64,000 bases of DNA from Cryptomeria japonica (taxonomy: Eukaryota; Streptophyta; Pinopsida; Cupressales; Cupressaceae): positions 544,532,370-544,596,369 of the forward strand of contig NC_081412.1 in NCBI RefSeq assembly GCF_030272615.1, read 5' to 3'. Shown here one piece after another: positions 48,095-61,309 of this stretch. The notes under the pieces are model-generated. The model did no database searches. It saw nothing but the letters and a program-made list of their open reading frames with translations, and had not been told where the DNA came from. A program made the translations under genes and the position numbers. Each line of letters opens with the position of its first letter. The first letter of the stretch is position 1.

Positions 48095-48790
48095 TGATCC
48101 CTGAAATTGCTGACCTCTTGAACTAGCTCTGAGGAGATGAATTTTTCAACAAGACTGATTTGAAATTAGGGAACCATCAATTCCTTGTTGAGCTAATTAA
48201 CATTTGCAAGACTTTATTTGAGTCCAAGAAGGGCTTGTTTAAGTGGTTATTGATGCCCTTTGGCATAATCACTACATCAACAACATTCATTTGGATGATG
48301 AATGATGTACCCAGATTCTTCATAGGCTATTTGTGGTTGTCTACTTGGATGGCATTCTTATGTTCAAAAAGATATGGGAATAACACGTGACAAGTTCTTT
48401 GGAACTTGCATCAACTTAAGCTTTATACCAATATAGAGAAATGTTATTTTAGCATGGAGAGGATCTAGTACTTCAAGTAAACTGTTGGTGAAGATGGTGT
48501 AAATGTTGACCTAGAGAAGATCTTGATCTATAAACAATATATTGTTCCTAGGATTCTCATAAAACTCTTGAGTTTCTTGGGGCTAACCAAATTCCACATT
48601 AGGTTTTTGCTCACATTTATTCGCATTGCATTGCCTCTAAACATGCAACAAAACGGGGGCCTAAGAAATGTTCATATGAATAGGGTCACAACAACAAGCA
48701 TTCACTCAATTGAAATAGAAGTTTTGTTCAGTACCACTCTTTTGTTTTTTCTGATTTGTAGCAATCTTTTGAGATCAAAATAGATTCCTT
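48095..48790 (+). pseudogene. Degraded Gypsy reverse transcriptase fragment
   Basis: Reads FFNKTDLKLGNHQFLVELI, FKWLLMPFGIITTSTTFIW and MMNDVPRFFIGYLW. These align with Gypsy RT motifs (D-L-x-x-G-Y-H-Q, WLVMPFGL, NDVLRPFIG). The catalytic pair region is scrambled (STWMAFLCSKRY in place of VYFDDILIFSK). The thumb follows after stops near 48,390 and 48,480 (LLSFLGLTKFHIRFLLTF). Confidence 0.8.
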
Positions 48791-49344
48791 AGAGCATGTA
48801 TGGGGAGCAATCTTGGCTAACATTAGCATCTACTTGCCTACCATAGTGAGACATTTTCTAACATAGTGCGTAGGCACCTAAAATATGACAGATATTTAAG
48901 CTATTGTTTAGGTTTGCATATAATGAAAGGACTACATATTGGAAGGAGACAATCATCCATACTTATCACAACCTTCTGCAACTCATGTAGACTCAAGGTG
49001 AGTTGCAAAATGACCATCAAAGGTGCTCCATATACCTACAATGGTGAACCATTTCTAACATAGTGTCACTTGAGACATTTTCTATTTACCATAACAAGAT
49101 GTTTTATAACATAGTGGGTAAGTACCTAAAATATAACAAAGAGATATATGCTTGACTTATCTTTCATCTGTAGCTTTGATAACAACACTTGGTTCTTGCA
49201 AGCATGAAACATTAGAATGACCTTAACTTTGGGATGTGACTCTTTCCGCTTACCTTTCTTTTTGTGAATATGCATAACACTATTTTGGAAATGATAATAT
49301 AGATCCTCATCCATTAAAAAATAATTATAATGGTAAAATTCATA

Positions 49345-49612
49345 GACCTTGTGTAGGGTCCTCCAAGCCTAGAGTAAGGAGTTTGAAGCCTAGATAAATT
49401 GATTTGGCCTTATCCTGGCCATCAATGAGTGTGAACCTTGTCTTCACAAATTATGATCAGTTGCCATGATACTTGACCCTATCCTCATGGTGTTGGCTCA
49501 GTTCATATTAGTTTTCCCAAGCCTAGAAGCCAATTAATGTATCCAAGGGTGTCTAGAAGAATGGACTGTATGATCGTCAACTTTGTATGTTGAAACCATT
49601 CTACATGCCCCT
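49345..49612. repeat. Direct repeat copy 1 (268 bases)
   Basis: Starts GACCTTGTGTAGGGTCCTCC and ends ACATGCCCCT. It pairs with 50,067-50,404 at an offset of 722 bases and lacks about 70 internal bases present in copy 2. Confidence 0.88.
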
Positions 49613-50066
49613 ACCTCTGCATCATACACATGACTCAAGGATGATAGTGGGGTGTGCAAACATCCTATATGGATAGGACACAAGACTCTATACCATATAG
49701 TGCTAGGTGAAATGCATTTAATATCTTAGACTTACAGGGACATATGGGGAAGTTTGTGCGTGTGATAATGTCAGGAAAGGTTTGATATCCCTATGTATCA
49801 GACTTACAAAACTAGTGAAAGACAAAAAAAAATGTATTGAGAAGGAAAAAGATTGAGTTGCCTAATGTTTGGTGTTGAAGTGATGTGTGGGGACCCTACC
49901 AAGTTAAATACCTTGTTGTAGTTTCAAAGGGTGGAAAAAGAATAAGAATTTTATTTGCTGTCCTAGTAGACCATCCATCATAACATTGATTACCAATGAT
50001 GTGTGCATTGCAAACAAAGTTCTAGAGGAAGGTTCTTTCTATTGTAATACCAAGTGAGCGTTCCTA
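49613..50066. other. Spacer between the direct repeats
   Basis: No gene seen. If the repeats were LTRs the interior would be far too short for an element, so a tandem duplication is the simpler reading. Confidence 0.45.
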
Positions 50067-50404
50067 GACCTTGTGTAGGGTCCTCCAAGCCTAGAGAAAG
50101 GAGTTTGAATCCTAGATACATTGATTTGGCCTTGTGGCCATGAATGAGTGTTGAACCAATAGGAGAAGTCTTGAGACTGACAATTTTGGAAGTGTGGCAT
50201 TTTTGAGAGCCAACACTTAGGTGTGAACCTCGTCTTCACGTATTATGATTAGTTTCCATGATACTTGACCCTATCCTCATGGTCTTGGTTCAATTCATAT
50301 TAGCTTTCCCAAGCCTAGAAACCAAGTAATGTATCCAAGGGTGTCTAGAAGAATGGACTATATGATCATTAACTTTGTATGCTGAAACCATTATACATGC
50401 CCCT
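50067..50404. repeat. Direct repeat copy 2 (338 bases)
   Basis: Same start GACCTTGTGTAGGGTCCTCC and same end ACATGCCCCT. The extra internal block (about 50,150-50,220) is bounded by the short homology GTGTTGAACC / GTGTGAACC, which suggests copy 1 lost it by a short-homology deletion. Confidence 0.88.
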
Positions 50405-50409
50405 CCGTT

Positions 50410-51010
50410 GAGGGTATTGAGGAAGATTGGGATCAAAATAGTGTGTTTTGTTGAAGAAACATGATGTGAGAAGTTTGATGCAGAGGCAAGGGTAGAACTC
50501 AGTATTTCATATTAGGATAGAAACCACATTGATTATGCAAGTCAAATAAGGTCTCTCCAATGTTTAGGATGCACAAGGGAAACATTACTCATGTAAGTAT
50601 GCATAAGCATGGGAATGGATAGTTACTTTCCTTTTAAACTAATTTGGACAGTATTGAGAGGATCCTATAAGGATGACTATCACCATACTCTTGATGACTT
50701 CACAACATTGATAATGAATTCACATTAGACACTCATGGATTACCCCAATTATACATTAGTCAACTTAAGATATGATACAAGGATTGCATACCACAAAGCC
50801 ATTAGCATATCACCTGCTCTAAATCACCACAAAGCCATTAGATATGTTTTGAGATGAAAAAGAAGAGTTAAATGGTTTTGGTTCAATTTGCATTATTTCT
50901 ATGTTCAAGTAATTTAATTTGGTATATTATACTGAAACATGATTTCATAACTAACATTTAAACTTCTATATAACTAGTTCTATAGCCCGATTTTTTCTCT
51001 TGTGAAGAAA
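50410..51010. other. Spacer before CACTA TNPD, no gene seen
   Basis: AT-rich. I looked for a CACTA terminus here and did not find one. Confidence 0.4.
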
Positions 51011-53986
51011 GACCATGTCAGACAATATCAATGAACAACAAAATAAGGAGGCAATTGCGAGATTGTGGTCTAACTTAAAAAGAAAAGGTGATGGAAAATG
51101 TTATTGTCCCTACAAAATTTTTAAGGGGTTAAAGACTAGAAGACTTCTAATCAAAACAACTAAGAAACATTGTAGGCTGCATGGTCACATTGAAGGGGGA
51201 CATGATTATCATCCATTGGTAAGTTTTTCATTATATCATTTTAATAATTTATATACATAAGAAATAACTTGATGATGAGATCATGATCATGGTTTATTTA
51301 TGTTTATCATTTTTATATAGGTCGAGCACCACGAAGCGCATTATTTGGATCAACACAACCCGAAGAATATGGTTTTTGAAGTGGAGGAACATGGAGGTGT
51401 GAATATCAAAGTTGAAGATAATGATCCCATGGAAGATGACAATCATGAGCCACAAAACACAATTGAAGCTGATGGTACAGATACATTGATCCATGACAGA
51501 TTTAGTACCGGTGCAACTAATCATGATGATGAAGATGACCTTGATGTTGTTCATGATTTACCTCTACTTGAGAAGGCATATGAGGCCCTTTACGAAGGCT
51601 CCCAGACAACTCTTCTCTCCGTTGTATTGTTGTTGGTGAACTTCAAGGTTATGAATGGTTTATCCAACATAACAATCTCACATATGTTAAGGTATGTCAT
51701 ATATGTCATTATGGTTAATAAATGGTGAATCATGTACCATTAATATTCTTTGAATTAACAAATTATACCTTTTTTCTATAGATTGATAGGTGAGTTTTTG
51801 TTACCACCATCAAATATTCTACCTCGCTCATACTGATAATTATCTTCCATTATGAAAGATATTGGAATGGAGCATCAAGAAATAGATGCTTGTCCTAATG
51901 ATCATATTATATACCACAAACAACATGAATTTTGAATTCAATGCCCTGAATGTCATATCAGTAGATATCGAATAGACCAAATAACAAAAAAGGTGCCTCA
52001 AAAGGTTCTTAGTTATATTCCCATTATTCCACATATGCAACGATTATTCAAGTGCACTAGCTTGGCACTATTTATGGATTACCATTCATGCAATAGAAGT
52101 CGAGATGACATTACTTGAATGCCCGTGGATGGTTTAGCATTTATGGACATAGAGGAAAAGTGGCCGCACTTTGAAGAAGAACCTCGTAATCTCAGGCTTT
52201 CATTAGTAGTGAATGGTGTCAATCCATTTGGAGAGCTGAGATCTGTTTACTCAGTGTGGCCTGTTTTTGTTATCAATAATAACATTCCTCCATGGATGTC
52301 CATAAAGAGGGAGCACATAATGTTGGAAATGATTGTTCCAGGTATTTTATCATTTAATAGTCATCCACATTTAATTATAAATATTGTAGTAAAATGGTCA
52401 TAATAATTATGTAATGTTTTTGTTCATTCGATTAGGTAAGTACCAAGTTAAAGATATGAATGTGTATATTTAGCCTCTTATCGACGAGTTGATGGAGTTA
52501 TGGAATGGTGTCACTATGTATCACATCTCTAGACCAATAGGATAGACAATTTCAATTCCATACGATGCTTGTATGAACAATACATGATACCCCGGGGCTA
52601 ACACATTTTTGTGGTATGTTATAGTGTTCAAGTTGCACATGATAATTATAATTAAAAATATTAACATATTTAATCCAATTATACATTATCTTGTAGGTCT
52701 TCAAACAAAGGGAAAATTTTCATGTCTAGTTTGTTGTCCAAAGATGAAATCTCATCATTCAAAAACATTAGGAAAGAAGGTATTTGATGAGTATAGGCAC
52801 TTTATCCAGAAAAATCATGTATCGAAATACTGAAAAAAACATCTTTTCAATGGGAAAGAAGAGAATACATCAAAGCCATGAAGAATGACACCTCACTTGT
52901 GGTAGTTGGAATATAATAGATGTAACTATCAAGGTAATGCCATTCCATCTAATGGTTTATGTCATAAAACATATTTTTTATTGTGTTTTGTTTACTGATG
53001 ATGTGATTGATGATCATGAAGGTCGTCAAGGCATTAATGACCACCTTCCTAAGGGACTAAAAATTTATCCCCGATAATTTAGTAGGTTGCCCTACTACGA
53101 ACAATTACAAATTGTGTATTTATTTGATACTATGCATATTGGAAAGAATATAACAGAGACATTATGTAAAATATTGGATGGAAGGTGTGACAAAGAAAAA
53201 TTGTCAAAATTTGTAGTGACATTCAGGAATCCAATCATGCAATAAAAAATGTCACTCAATCAAATAGCCATGGAGACAAGATTAATATAAGTGACCTTCC
53301 TTTGTTATTAACGGACCATCAAAGCAATTCTATACAAAGAAGTCATACGAAAAATTCTATTTCCCACAAGATTTGTTGCGAACATAAACAATCTCATATA
53401 AAAGAAAAGTGAATTTGGGTGAGGGATGAAAATGCATGATTGACATACCTTCATTAAGGTAATTCATGTTCTTGTGTATTTACCATATATTTGTATACTG
53501 CACATGTACTTTTCATTGTATTATGTTAGAAAAAATTGAAAAGATAATTTTATAATTGTTGCAGTACGTTCTACCTCTATCTCTTCCAGACCACTTTAAC
53601 AATAATGTCAAGCAAGTCATATATGACCTTGGAAAATAAATGAGGTAAGTAGTGATATTTGTTCATTTCGTTGTATAGATATTATATTTGTGATTCATTT
53701 TACTTGTTATGTAATATATATTTTTCCGTCTTGAATATCTTATAGGTGGTTGTCATGTAAAGAAATCCATAAAGAAGATATTAAATATTGGAAGAGAAAA
53801 ATTCCTCATCTAATGTGTGAAATGCAAAAGTGTCTACCTTTAGGTTTTTTCAATGCACAAGAAGACTACCTCATACACCAAGTTGAGGAGATTGAATTGT
53901 GTGGACCTATACACACTAGGTCAATGTGGATGGTTGAGAGGAACTTGAAATTTTGAAGGCTTTGGTTTGACAAAGAGAAAATCCTA

Positions 53987-54933
53987 TGTTATATATATGG
54001 TTAACCCCAAAGACACTGAGAGGGGGGGCTCAATCAGTGTCTGATCGGTAGATGAAAGATTTAAACTTATTTGCAACTTTATAACTAAAATTAATATACC
54101 GGTAAACAAATAATAATGCAGTAAAGAGAAACATAAGAATCAGCATCAATGCACACCATAACTCATATATTTTGGCGAGAAAACCCGGTACGGGAAAAAC
54201 CTCCATAGGATTTGTGACCCATAATATTTACTTACTTGCCAATATGAATAAATATTACTCTATACAATAGGGGCCTGCACATGCAAAAAGGCCAACTACC
54301 TATAGCTCACTGCTCAACAACAAAAATGGAGTCCCACTGACTACACAATTGGATGGTTAAATCCAATAACAACATACTGCTTCAAAATAGAATCTACAAT
54401 GTTGGATTCAGTACCAGTTTAAGCTCTATCTGATACCTCTACCAAAACCTTGCTGGTAAATGATTCTTCTTACATAGAATAGTCTTCTCTCATCTCTGCT
54501 TCTCATTCACTCTCAAAATAAATACATCATAGTGCATAAACAATTATCTGGTATCATATCCCTATCTTATCACATATACCAATTACATACACACATTTCA
54601 TTACCTACATTACATTTCAAATGACTTACAAGGTCTCATAGATATATGAGTCTTTACAATACATCATGTCGGCCATACAATTACAGTTTATATTACATAA
54701 ATAATATTATTTCCAAGTAGGCTTTGGATGCTGATATGATCTGTTGCCCGTGCAAACCAGATGTCGGTGTGAATAAGACTTGTAGTATCTGTCGGTGCCG
54801 GTATGTGATGTCTATTGATGGTTGAACCTATGAAACCATGTTGAACATTATTGCCACTTAGTTGCCACTTGTTTCCACTTGTTTCCATCAATTACAACAT
54901 CTACCATTCTCATCTGAGTGTATAATGCCAACA
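53987..54933 (-). mobile_element. 947-bp solo LTR (Copia-like), duplication TCCTA
   Basis: On the minus strand it begins TGTTGGCATTATACACTCAG and ends ATATATATAACA. TCCTA flanks both sides (53,982-53,986 and 54,934-54,938). The TNPD frame stops at the left junction and resumes at the right one, which fixes the insertion inside a coding exon. No internal element sequence remains, so two LTRs recombined or only one LTR was retained. Its end near 54,010 (CACTGAGAGGGGGGGCTCAATCA) resembles that of the Copia LTR at 42,260. Confidence 0.95.
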
Positions 54934-55930
54934 TCCTAAGGTTTCTATGGTGGAGGGATATATGGTATACCAGACTATGGTGTACATTTTTTAATATCTT
55001 CCTAAGTTTGCAGCAAAGATCCACGTGGATCTCATTTGAGATCCCAACTCCATTAAAAATTTCCAAGGGGAGTACTTTATGGGGAAAGGTAGATTGAGGA
55101 AAGTGAGAGGAAATTATAAGATGTTATTGTAGTTAATTAATTATTAACCTTCAAAATAAATCAGTTGTAAGACGTCTATTTATTTTTTGTACAATTGGTC
55201 GAGAGTGGGATGCACTACATTTGTATATTGCAAATAATATTGATTGGATGACGGTATGGATTGAACATTGTCAACATTCTGGTTGCACATTAACATAGGA
55301 AGGTGTGGCTTCATTGGTTAAAGAAGCTCATCATAATGGGGATTCCAACATTACGCAAAGGGAAATTGATTTAGCATATGGTTTAAGAGATAAACAAGTA
55401 CATATAAATTTATTAATCACCCATATGTTTATCAACTCATGATGCAATAATTTTTACATATTTGACATATTGCAAGTCAAACACCACAACGCTATGTGAT
55501 GCAATGGTCATAAATTTTGCATCAAAAAGTTGGATGACATGAAGAAAACTTGTGATTATGGGATAACATCATTCTTTGAGGTGACAAATATTTCATCGAG
55601 AAATAACATACATCCTCAAGAGTCTCAAAATCGATACTATGGGATTTTGGATGATATACTTGAGTGTGACTTTAATTACTTCAAATTAGTTTTGTTCGTC
55701 GTCAAATGGTATAGGATACGATTGAATAAAAATGATCCTGATAGAACTGTTATTAAACATGATAAAGGCTTTACATCGGTTAATACAAGGTCATTTGAAC
55801 TAGTTGGGGATGTGCCCTATGTTCTTCCAAGCCAATGTGAGCAGGTATTTTACTCAAATTTTCCATATAAATCGGGTTGGTCATTTGTTATTAGACATGA
55901 TCCAAGAGCAAGGTCAATAAAGTATAATGT

Positions 55931-56295
55931 GATTGAAGAAGAAGACACTGAAGAAGTAGAAGATGATGTAGATGCTGATCATGATCAACAGTTCCTCGAT
56001 GATGATGAAGAAGAAGTTGATGATGATGGGGATGGTGATGGTGATGGTGATGGTGATGGTGATGGTGATGGTGATGGTGATGGTAATGGTGATGGGGATG
56101 GGGATGGTGATGGTGATGGTGATGGTGATGGTGATGGTGATGGGGATGGTGATGGTGATGGTGATGGTGATGGTGATGGTGATGGTGATGATGAAGATGA
56201 TGGTGGTGGTGGTGTTGGTGGTGGTGGTGGTGGTGGTGATGATGATGATGATGATGATGAAGATGAGGATGAGGATGAGGATGAGGATGAGGATG

Positions 56296-56329
<34 letters not shown>

Positions 56330-56354
56330 GTTGGATGAAGAAGAAGATCAATGA
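55931..56354 (+). repeat. In-frame (GATGGT)n and GAT/GAG repeats: Gly-Asp and acidic tail
   Basis: The last about 140 codons of the TNPD-like frame are a long Gly-Asp repeat from GATGGT/GATGGG hexamers (about 56,020-56,190), then a Gly run (GGT), an Asp run (GAT), Asp-Glu from GATGAG (about 56,264-56,300), a second Asp run and a stop at 56,352. The repeats stay in one frame over the whole length. Mirror frames on the other strand (Ile/Thr runs) are artefacts. Confidence 0.92.
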
Positions 56355-56599
56355 CATGAATAAAATGTATAAGGTATGCAATTAGGATATTATCTATTTA
56401 ATATTGATTTCTTGATAGAAATTTATTTGACTTATATGGCTACATAATTAATTCATTATGTTTTGAATTCTAATGACATTACATAATTAATTCATGATGT
56501 ACCTTTTAATGTTTTTAATTCATGTTCCACCTCTAGCAGGTCCTAAGAGTAGAACTATGCTACCCCGAGGAAATGGTGATAGGGAGAGTGACTATTTAT

Positions 56600-57000
56600 G
56601 TGACATTTTTTAAACTTTGTGTTTATTTATGGAATTTGGATTGTTTATTAGCTATATGATCAATGTTAATTTAAAATACATATGTGACATATTAGATGTT
56701 TATGATGATAGATGTGATATTTTTTGAACTTGGTTTTTATTTATAGATAGTGGATTGTTTATTACCTATGTGATGGATGGTGATTTATGACATATATATA
56801 ATGGATTACATGTTTATGATGTTCAATTACATATATGATGATACATATGTGATTCTTATGATGCTTATGATACATATATATTAATTGTTTATCAACTTAC
56901 AAATGTAATGCTTATGATGCTCAATTGATGGTGTTTATTTCATGTATATATTTTGTGTGATGTTGTCACCCATGGTGGAAATAGGTAATTGACAACAGAC
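56600..57000. repeat. Degenerate GATGTTTATGATG-type repeats between the two CACTA genes
   Basis: Motifs such as TTTATGATG, GATGCTTATGATAC and CATATGTGA recur many times in 56,690-56,940, with no long frame. It may be the intergenic or intronic part of the CACTA element, where repeated transposase-binding motifs can occur. Confidence 0.45.
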
Positions 57001-57487
57001 ATTGTCAACCCTTTAGTTGAAGATCCTACATAGTCTACATAAAGTAAAGGTAAGGAATTAAAAAATTTACAATGATTATGATGACAACATATGTTTTTTA
57101 TTTAATACTCTTTTTGTCTACAAAGTTCATGCTGTTCATGTTGTGTACTATGTGAATTTTAGCTAACATAAGATAAATGAATTACATGTGCAAGAACCTG
57201 AACCCTTTTGACGAGGCTCCTGCACAGTCTCATGGATCGATAGGTATAAGTCAATAAACCCTATAGAAAGAGTTTATTTTTGAAAAACTACTTGGAAAAC
57301 AAACTTCCTCAATTTTTCAAACCTCGACATTAGTAGAAATATAATATAGTTATCAACACTTGAGGCCCCAGTTGGACTTATTTAGATTTTAATCTCAACA
57401 TCAACTTTAAGGCGGACTTCTTCATCAACATTACCCTCATTTGCAAAATTTCTCTCTCATTAGCAACTAACTCTTTCATTTGATGGA

Positions 57488-60400
57488 GTGCAGGTACCAC
57501 CAAATAGGTATTTGTTAGATGTGTCTTCCTCGAGTGAGGGAAATGCAAGAATAGAAAATGAAAATGAGATAGGTAGTAGGTCTACAATAGGGAGATCAAC
57601 CAGAGGTCAAAAGATTAGAAGAAAATTCAATAAATGCATGAGTTTTTCCTTGGTCAAGGGGGGTCATGTTAATATGATGATGAGACCAAAGAAAACATTG
57701 AGGTGCCCTTGAGGTACAAACATCTAAAAAAATAATGGGTATCCAAGGAACTTCCTCTAATAAACACCAATTTTTGTGTTAATGACAGGATAAATCACAT
57801 AGAACCTTCGTCGTTACACGGTTTGGGCCTATTTTCCATGGACAACATAATGGTCTATTACATAAAATTTGTTAAATTGATGGATTTTGTTGGACCTTGT
57901 TACAGTTACAATAATTAGATGCAGATTGTTCGATATTAAAAAAGTATGCGTAGGTATGCACTGTCAGCAAATTATATACAACAGAAAGATAATGATCAAA
58001 GTAAATGAGTGGTTGTATACATTGATGGAAGGCCAAAAGCAATAGGGCATATTGCAAGCTTTATAAATAGTATGTGACCTAGGTCAACTAATAAACAACC
58101 CAATTGCATATTTTAGGTGTGCAAGGGAAATCATGTATTTGTATGTGCCATAAAATCAATAAGTGCAGGGGAAGAGCTTCTAATCGATTACAATTTGAAT
58201 CGTATAGATACAAACAAGGTTACTATCATGGGGGTGGTACGTACTATATACTCTTTAAATTAACCAACCTCCAATTAATGACTCCAATATACCATTTTAT
58301 TTTGAAATTTTTGTTAAATCTATTGGTTTGATTTTGCTAATGTTTTTATATTTTTTATTTGTCACAGGGTGACATGGATCCATCATATAGCACAGATAGG
58401 GATGTCAGTCGCGACACTTCTACCGAGCAGGTAAACCTCATTGTAATTGTACAAATTAAATAGAAGCAAACTGTTACATTATTATGTTCTTTTCTTGAGT
58501 GTTTTAGAGTAATTTGGTAATTGTTAATGATATTCTTGTTATAGACAGATGTTCGGGGAATGGGAAAGGGAGCTGCAGTACCTGAGCACCTCTCTAGGGA
58601 TGTGGACTCAACATGATTAAGAGATGGTGACATCACAAATTCCACAAACCCTATAGAATTGATAAAAAAGTCTATTACAAAAATTAGTAGAGAGATTGTT
58701 GCTCTGGCATCCGTGGAGCCTCAGACTGATGAGATACAAGAGAGGGCGCAAAAATTGATGCTGACAATAGAAAACTTGCAAGTAAGTAGTTATGAAAGCT
58801 TTAATTATAACAAAAGTTCAATAATGGTTTATATTTTATACTCTTTTATGTTATTAACTAAAATATGTAGGTGTTGTTTTTTACAGAAATTTATGCATCC
58901 TCATCAACCTGGTGGCCATGATTAGGGTATTGCAGGTAGTTGAGGTGATGAAAATTTTCCTGTCTTGTCCCTTCCTTAGCTTATCACTTTGAGTACCTAA
59001 AATACATCATACCTGACACTGTCAATGTTCATAATAAAGGTCATCCTTGTTTACAATTCTTGCAGTTTTCATATATTTAATGTTTTATATATTTAATTTA
59101 TTATTCTTCAGGTGTTGTCAATGTTCTTATGCAAATGTCATTGGCACCTCATCAGAGGTTAGCCCCAGTTGTATTGTTGACTGCAATGTCGGAAACACAC
59201 AACATGCAGACATCCTCTACTACACATCATGTTGGCCTATCCACTGTTGGTAGATCCCTCTTTTACTCTATCTTCTATTATGTGTTTATTTCTCTTGAAG
59301 TGTTCTTTCTTGGGGGTATTTTAGAGTGGATTCATTTTCTGTAGAAGGAGATGCACATGAGGATGCGCCAGAAGCAACTAGTGCTGATAACATACCATCA
59401 TTTCCTGGATCTTCTCATATTGCTAGTACGGGAATGTTGCAAGCCACATTGGTGGTGAGTGACAAATAATTAATTCCTTTAAAGATATAGAAGGTTCTAG
59501 GTACTTTAAAATTATTATTAATATAAAGTCTAACTGTAATTTACTTTCTGATCACTCATTTTGGACTAATGATCCCATGAATTATTTGTAGGAAATGATA
59601 TTTTTTATAAAAATCTTAATGACATTGCATTGCAGATATTTGGGCCCACCATACGTAAAAGGTGGAACATCATATGTGAACTAACCCTAATTGACTATTT
59701 TTATTTCATATCATTGCTATAATAGTTTTCTTTTAATCCATTTTTTTAACTATAATAAAGGTAGCTCCAGTGAATTTCTGAATCTAACAGGTTTGTTTTT
59801 TCTTTAAAAGATGGAATGACCAAGAAAAAAGGTTTAAAGATGAATTGACAAACCGTATGGTTGAGTTCTTTAGAAATGACACATTCGACAAAACCAAGCT
59901 CCTTGAAAAAGGTGGCACATATCTAGAGTATGTGAGGGACCAATATAGGACCCATTTAGAGAAGAACGTAAAGTACAAGTGTACCCCCATGATTCTAGAG
60001 AGGGAGTGGAAGCACTTGATTTTAGATGCCAAGGAGAGAATTGAAAGGAAAAAAGAAAATACACCAATAGACGCCAAAATAAGGTATGGGATGCTATTAA
60101 GACTTTAATTATGTACTAATTATTTGCTCTTTATATTTATATAATATAACATATTTCAAAATTTTCATAGACTGAGTGACATGTCAAAGGAAACCAAGGC
60201 CAGACAAGAAAATAACGAGCAACACAAACTTGACTCTAGTGGTTATATGAAACATGCCACACGAATTGTAAGTATCAATAAATGAAATATCACATCAAAA
60301 AATTTATAAACTACAAATGATTTTTTTTTTATCAAACAATGAAAGCGAAATTCACGATACCAAGAAAAAAATGTAGAGCTCTAAATTCAATAGAGCACCC

Positions 60401-60500
60401 ATAGAAGATGATAAGAGAATTGCCTACCAGGAAGGCTATACAGTCATGGCTGAATGGCTAAGAGAATTGAGTGGGTAAACACAAGATTTTGGTGCATCTG
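57488..60500 (+). pseudogene. CACTA TNPA-like gene (Transposase_24-like), several exons
   Basis: Second gene of the CACTA element, same strand as TNPD. Likely exons: 57,488-57,712 (RYLLDVSSSSEGNARIENE, basic stretch RSTRGQKIRRK), one near 58,375-58,430 (STDRDVSRDTSTEQ, then GT), 58,545-58,780 (IELIKKSITKISREIVALA), 59,115-59,250 and 59,345-59,455. The conserved core is at 59,807-60,080 (RFKDELTNRMVEFFRNDTF, TYLEYVRDQYRTHLEKNVK) and 60,170-60,270 (ETKARQENNEQHKLDSSGY). The core ends in AYQEGYTVMAEWLRELSG near 60,420-60,475. KARQ.N followed by H and SSGY resembles the KANRA..H.TG.KSF motif of Transposase_24 proteins. Stops at 57,712 and 58,615 suggest decay. In this family TNPA binds subterminal repeats. 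Confidence 0.72.
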
Positions 60501-60819
60501 TCACATAGGTAAATAAGCTAAATGAAAATTGGTTCAAATTGAATACTTAACCGATAATCTAGTTGATGTTGAGTTCCAACATAAAGTGACTATATTTGTT
60601 TTAAATAAGAAAGCAATTATAACAATGTGGATGCCATTGGAATGTAACCATCTAATTGTGAAACACAACCTACACATGAAGGTCTCGATGTGCATCCCAG
60701 TAATGGGGGAATTCATTTACTATTCAAATTTATTAATGTAATTGTTAATACAATTAAACATCTTAATTTGTTATTAGTGTAGTAATTAATATAACCTTTT
60801 TTGTTAATATTTTAGAGCA

Positions 60820-61275
60820 TGTAGTCGGTGGTGACCAAGTAGAGCATGATCCGAGTACACAACATCGGGAACATGATGTTCCCCAATCAAGTAAAGAGGA
60901 CCAATGTTATTCCTTTAAACAAATTTAATTGCAATTGGTGTTCAACATTAATGTAACCTTTAGTATTTCAACTCCGAAGGATCTAGAGGGTGTTCAGCAT
61001 GTTGAGGTTGAGGCTAGACAAAATCATGTGGCCCATCATGTAAAGAGCGCCATAGTTATGTTCTCTAAATCAATGAAATACTTGTAACAATAATAAAAAA
61101 AGTTTTGAATTTAACCCATTTCTTTTTTATTGTAGAGGACCCCCCTTCGCTTCAGTGTCCTCATCCTCAGTATGGGACTAGGCATCCATCGAGATCACAA
61201 GGAAAGGGTAGAACAACTGAAGAGGGGGGAAATGATGAAGAAAATGATACTCCACTTATTCTTTTCATAGCTTAA
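60820..61275 (+). pseudogene. Possible last exons of the CACTA TNPA-like gene
   Basis: Short frames separated by AG/GT-like borders: VVGGDQVEHDPSTQHREHDV near 60,825, LEGVQHVEVEARQNHVAHHV near 60,985, and a final PPSLQCPHPQYGTRHPSRSQ to EENDTPLILFIA with TAA at 61,273-61,275. Acidic, hydrophilic, no domain. I link them to the TNPA-like gene by strand and spacing only. Confidence 0.4.
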
Positions 61276-61309
61276 AAAAAAAAATGATTGTAATCTACCT
61301 TATTTGATA

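Larger units (their letters stand above)
51015..56354 (+). pseudogene. CACTA TNPD (tnp2-type) transposase pseudogene
   Basis: TNPD is the large transposase of plant CACTA elements. Exon 1 (51,015-51,218) holds the transposase-associated N-terminal domain (KCYCPYKIFKGLKTRRLLI). Exon 2 is 51,321-51,691, and exon 3 from 51,782 holds ACPNDHIIYHKQHEF, ECHISRYRIDQITKKVPQK. The Transposase_21 core follows: FEEEPRNLRLSLVVNGVNPF, then PVFVINNNIPPWMSIKREH (52,140-52,340). Later parts are YQVKDMNVYI (52,440), QTKGKFSCLVCCPKMKSHH (52,700), a DUF4218-like part (53,100-53,960; ending VEEIELCGPIHTRSMWMVE), SMVEGYMVYQTMVYIF (54,945 on), and a DUF4216-like part (55,620-55,900; FNYFKLVLFVVKWYRIRLN, GWSFVIRHDPRARSIKY). 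Introns with GT..AG ends are visible at 51,219 and 51,692. Stops (for example after PRSY near 51,835, near 51,938 and 52,118) and a solo LTR (53,987-54,933) kill it. Confidence 0.92.

Noticed and set aside
49345-50404. LTR pair of a small retroelement
   Set aside because: The interior is about 450 bases with no primer site or purine tract, and the ends are not TG/CA.
55914-56381. Minus-strand frame rich in Ile/Thr opposite the acidic tail
   Set aside because: It is the complement of the GAT/GGT repeat and has no independent support.
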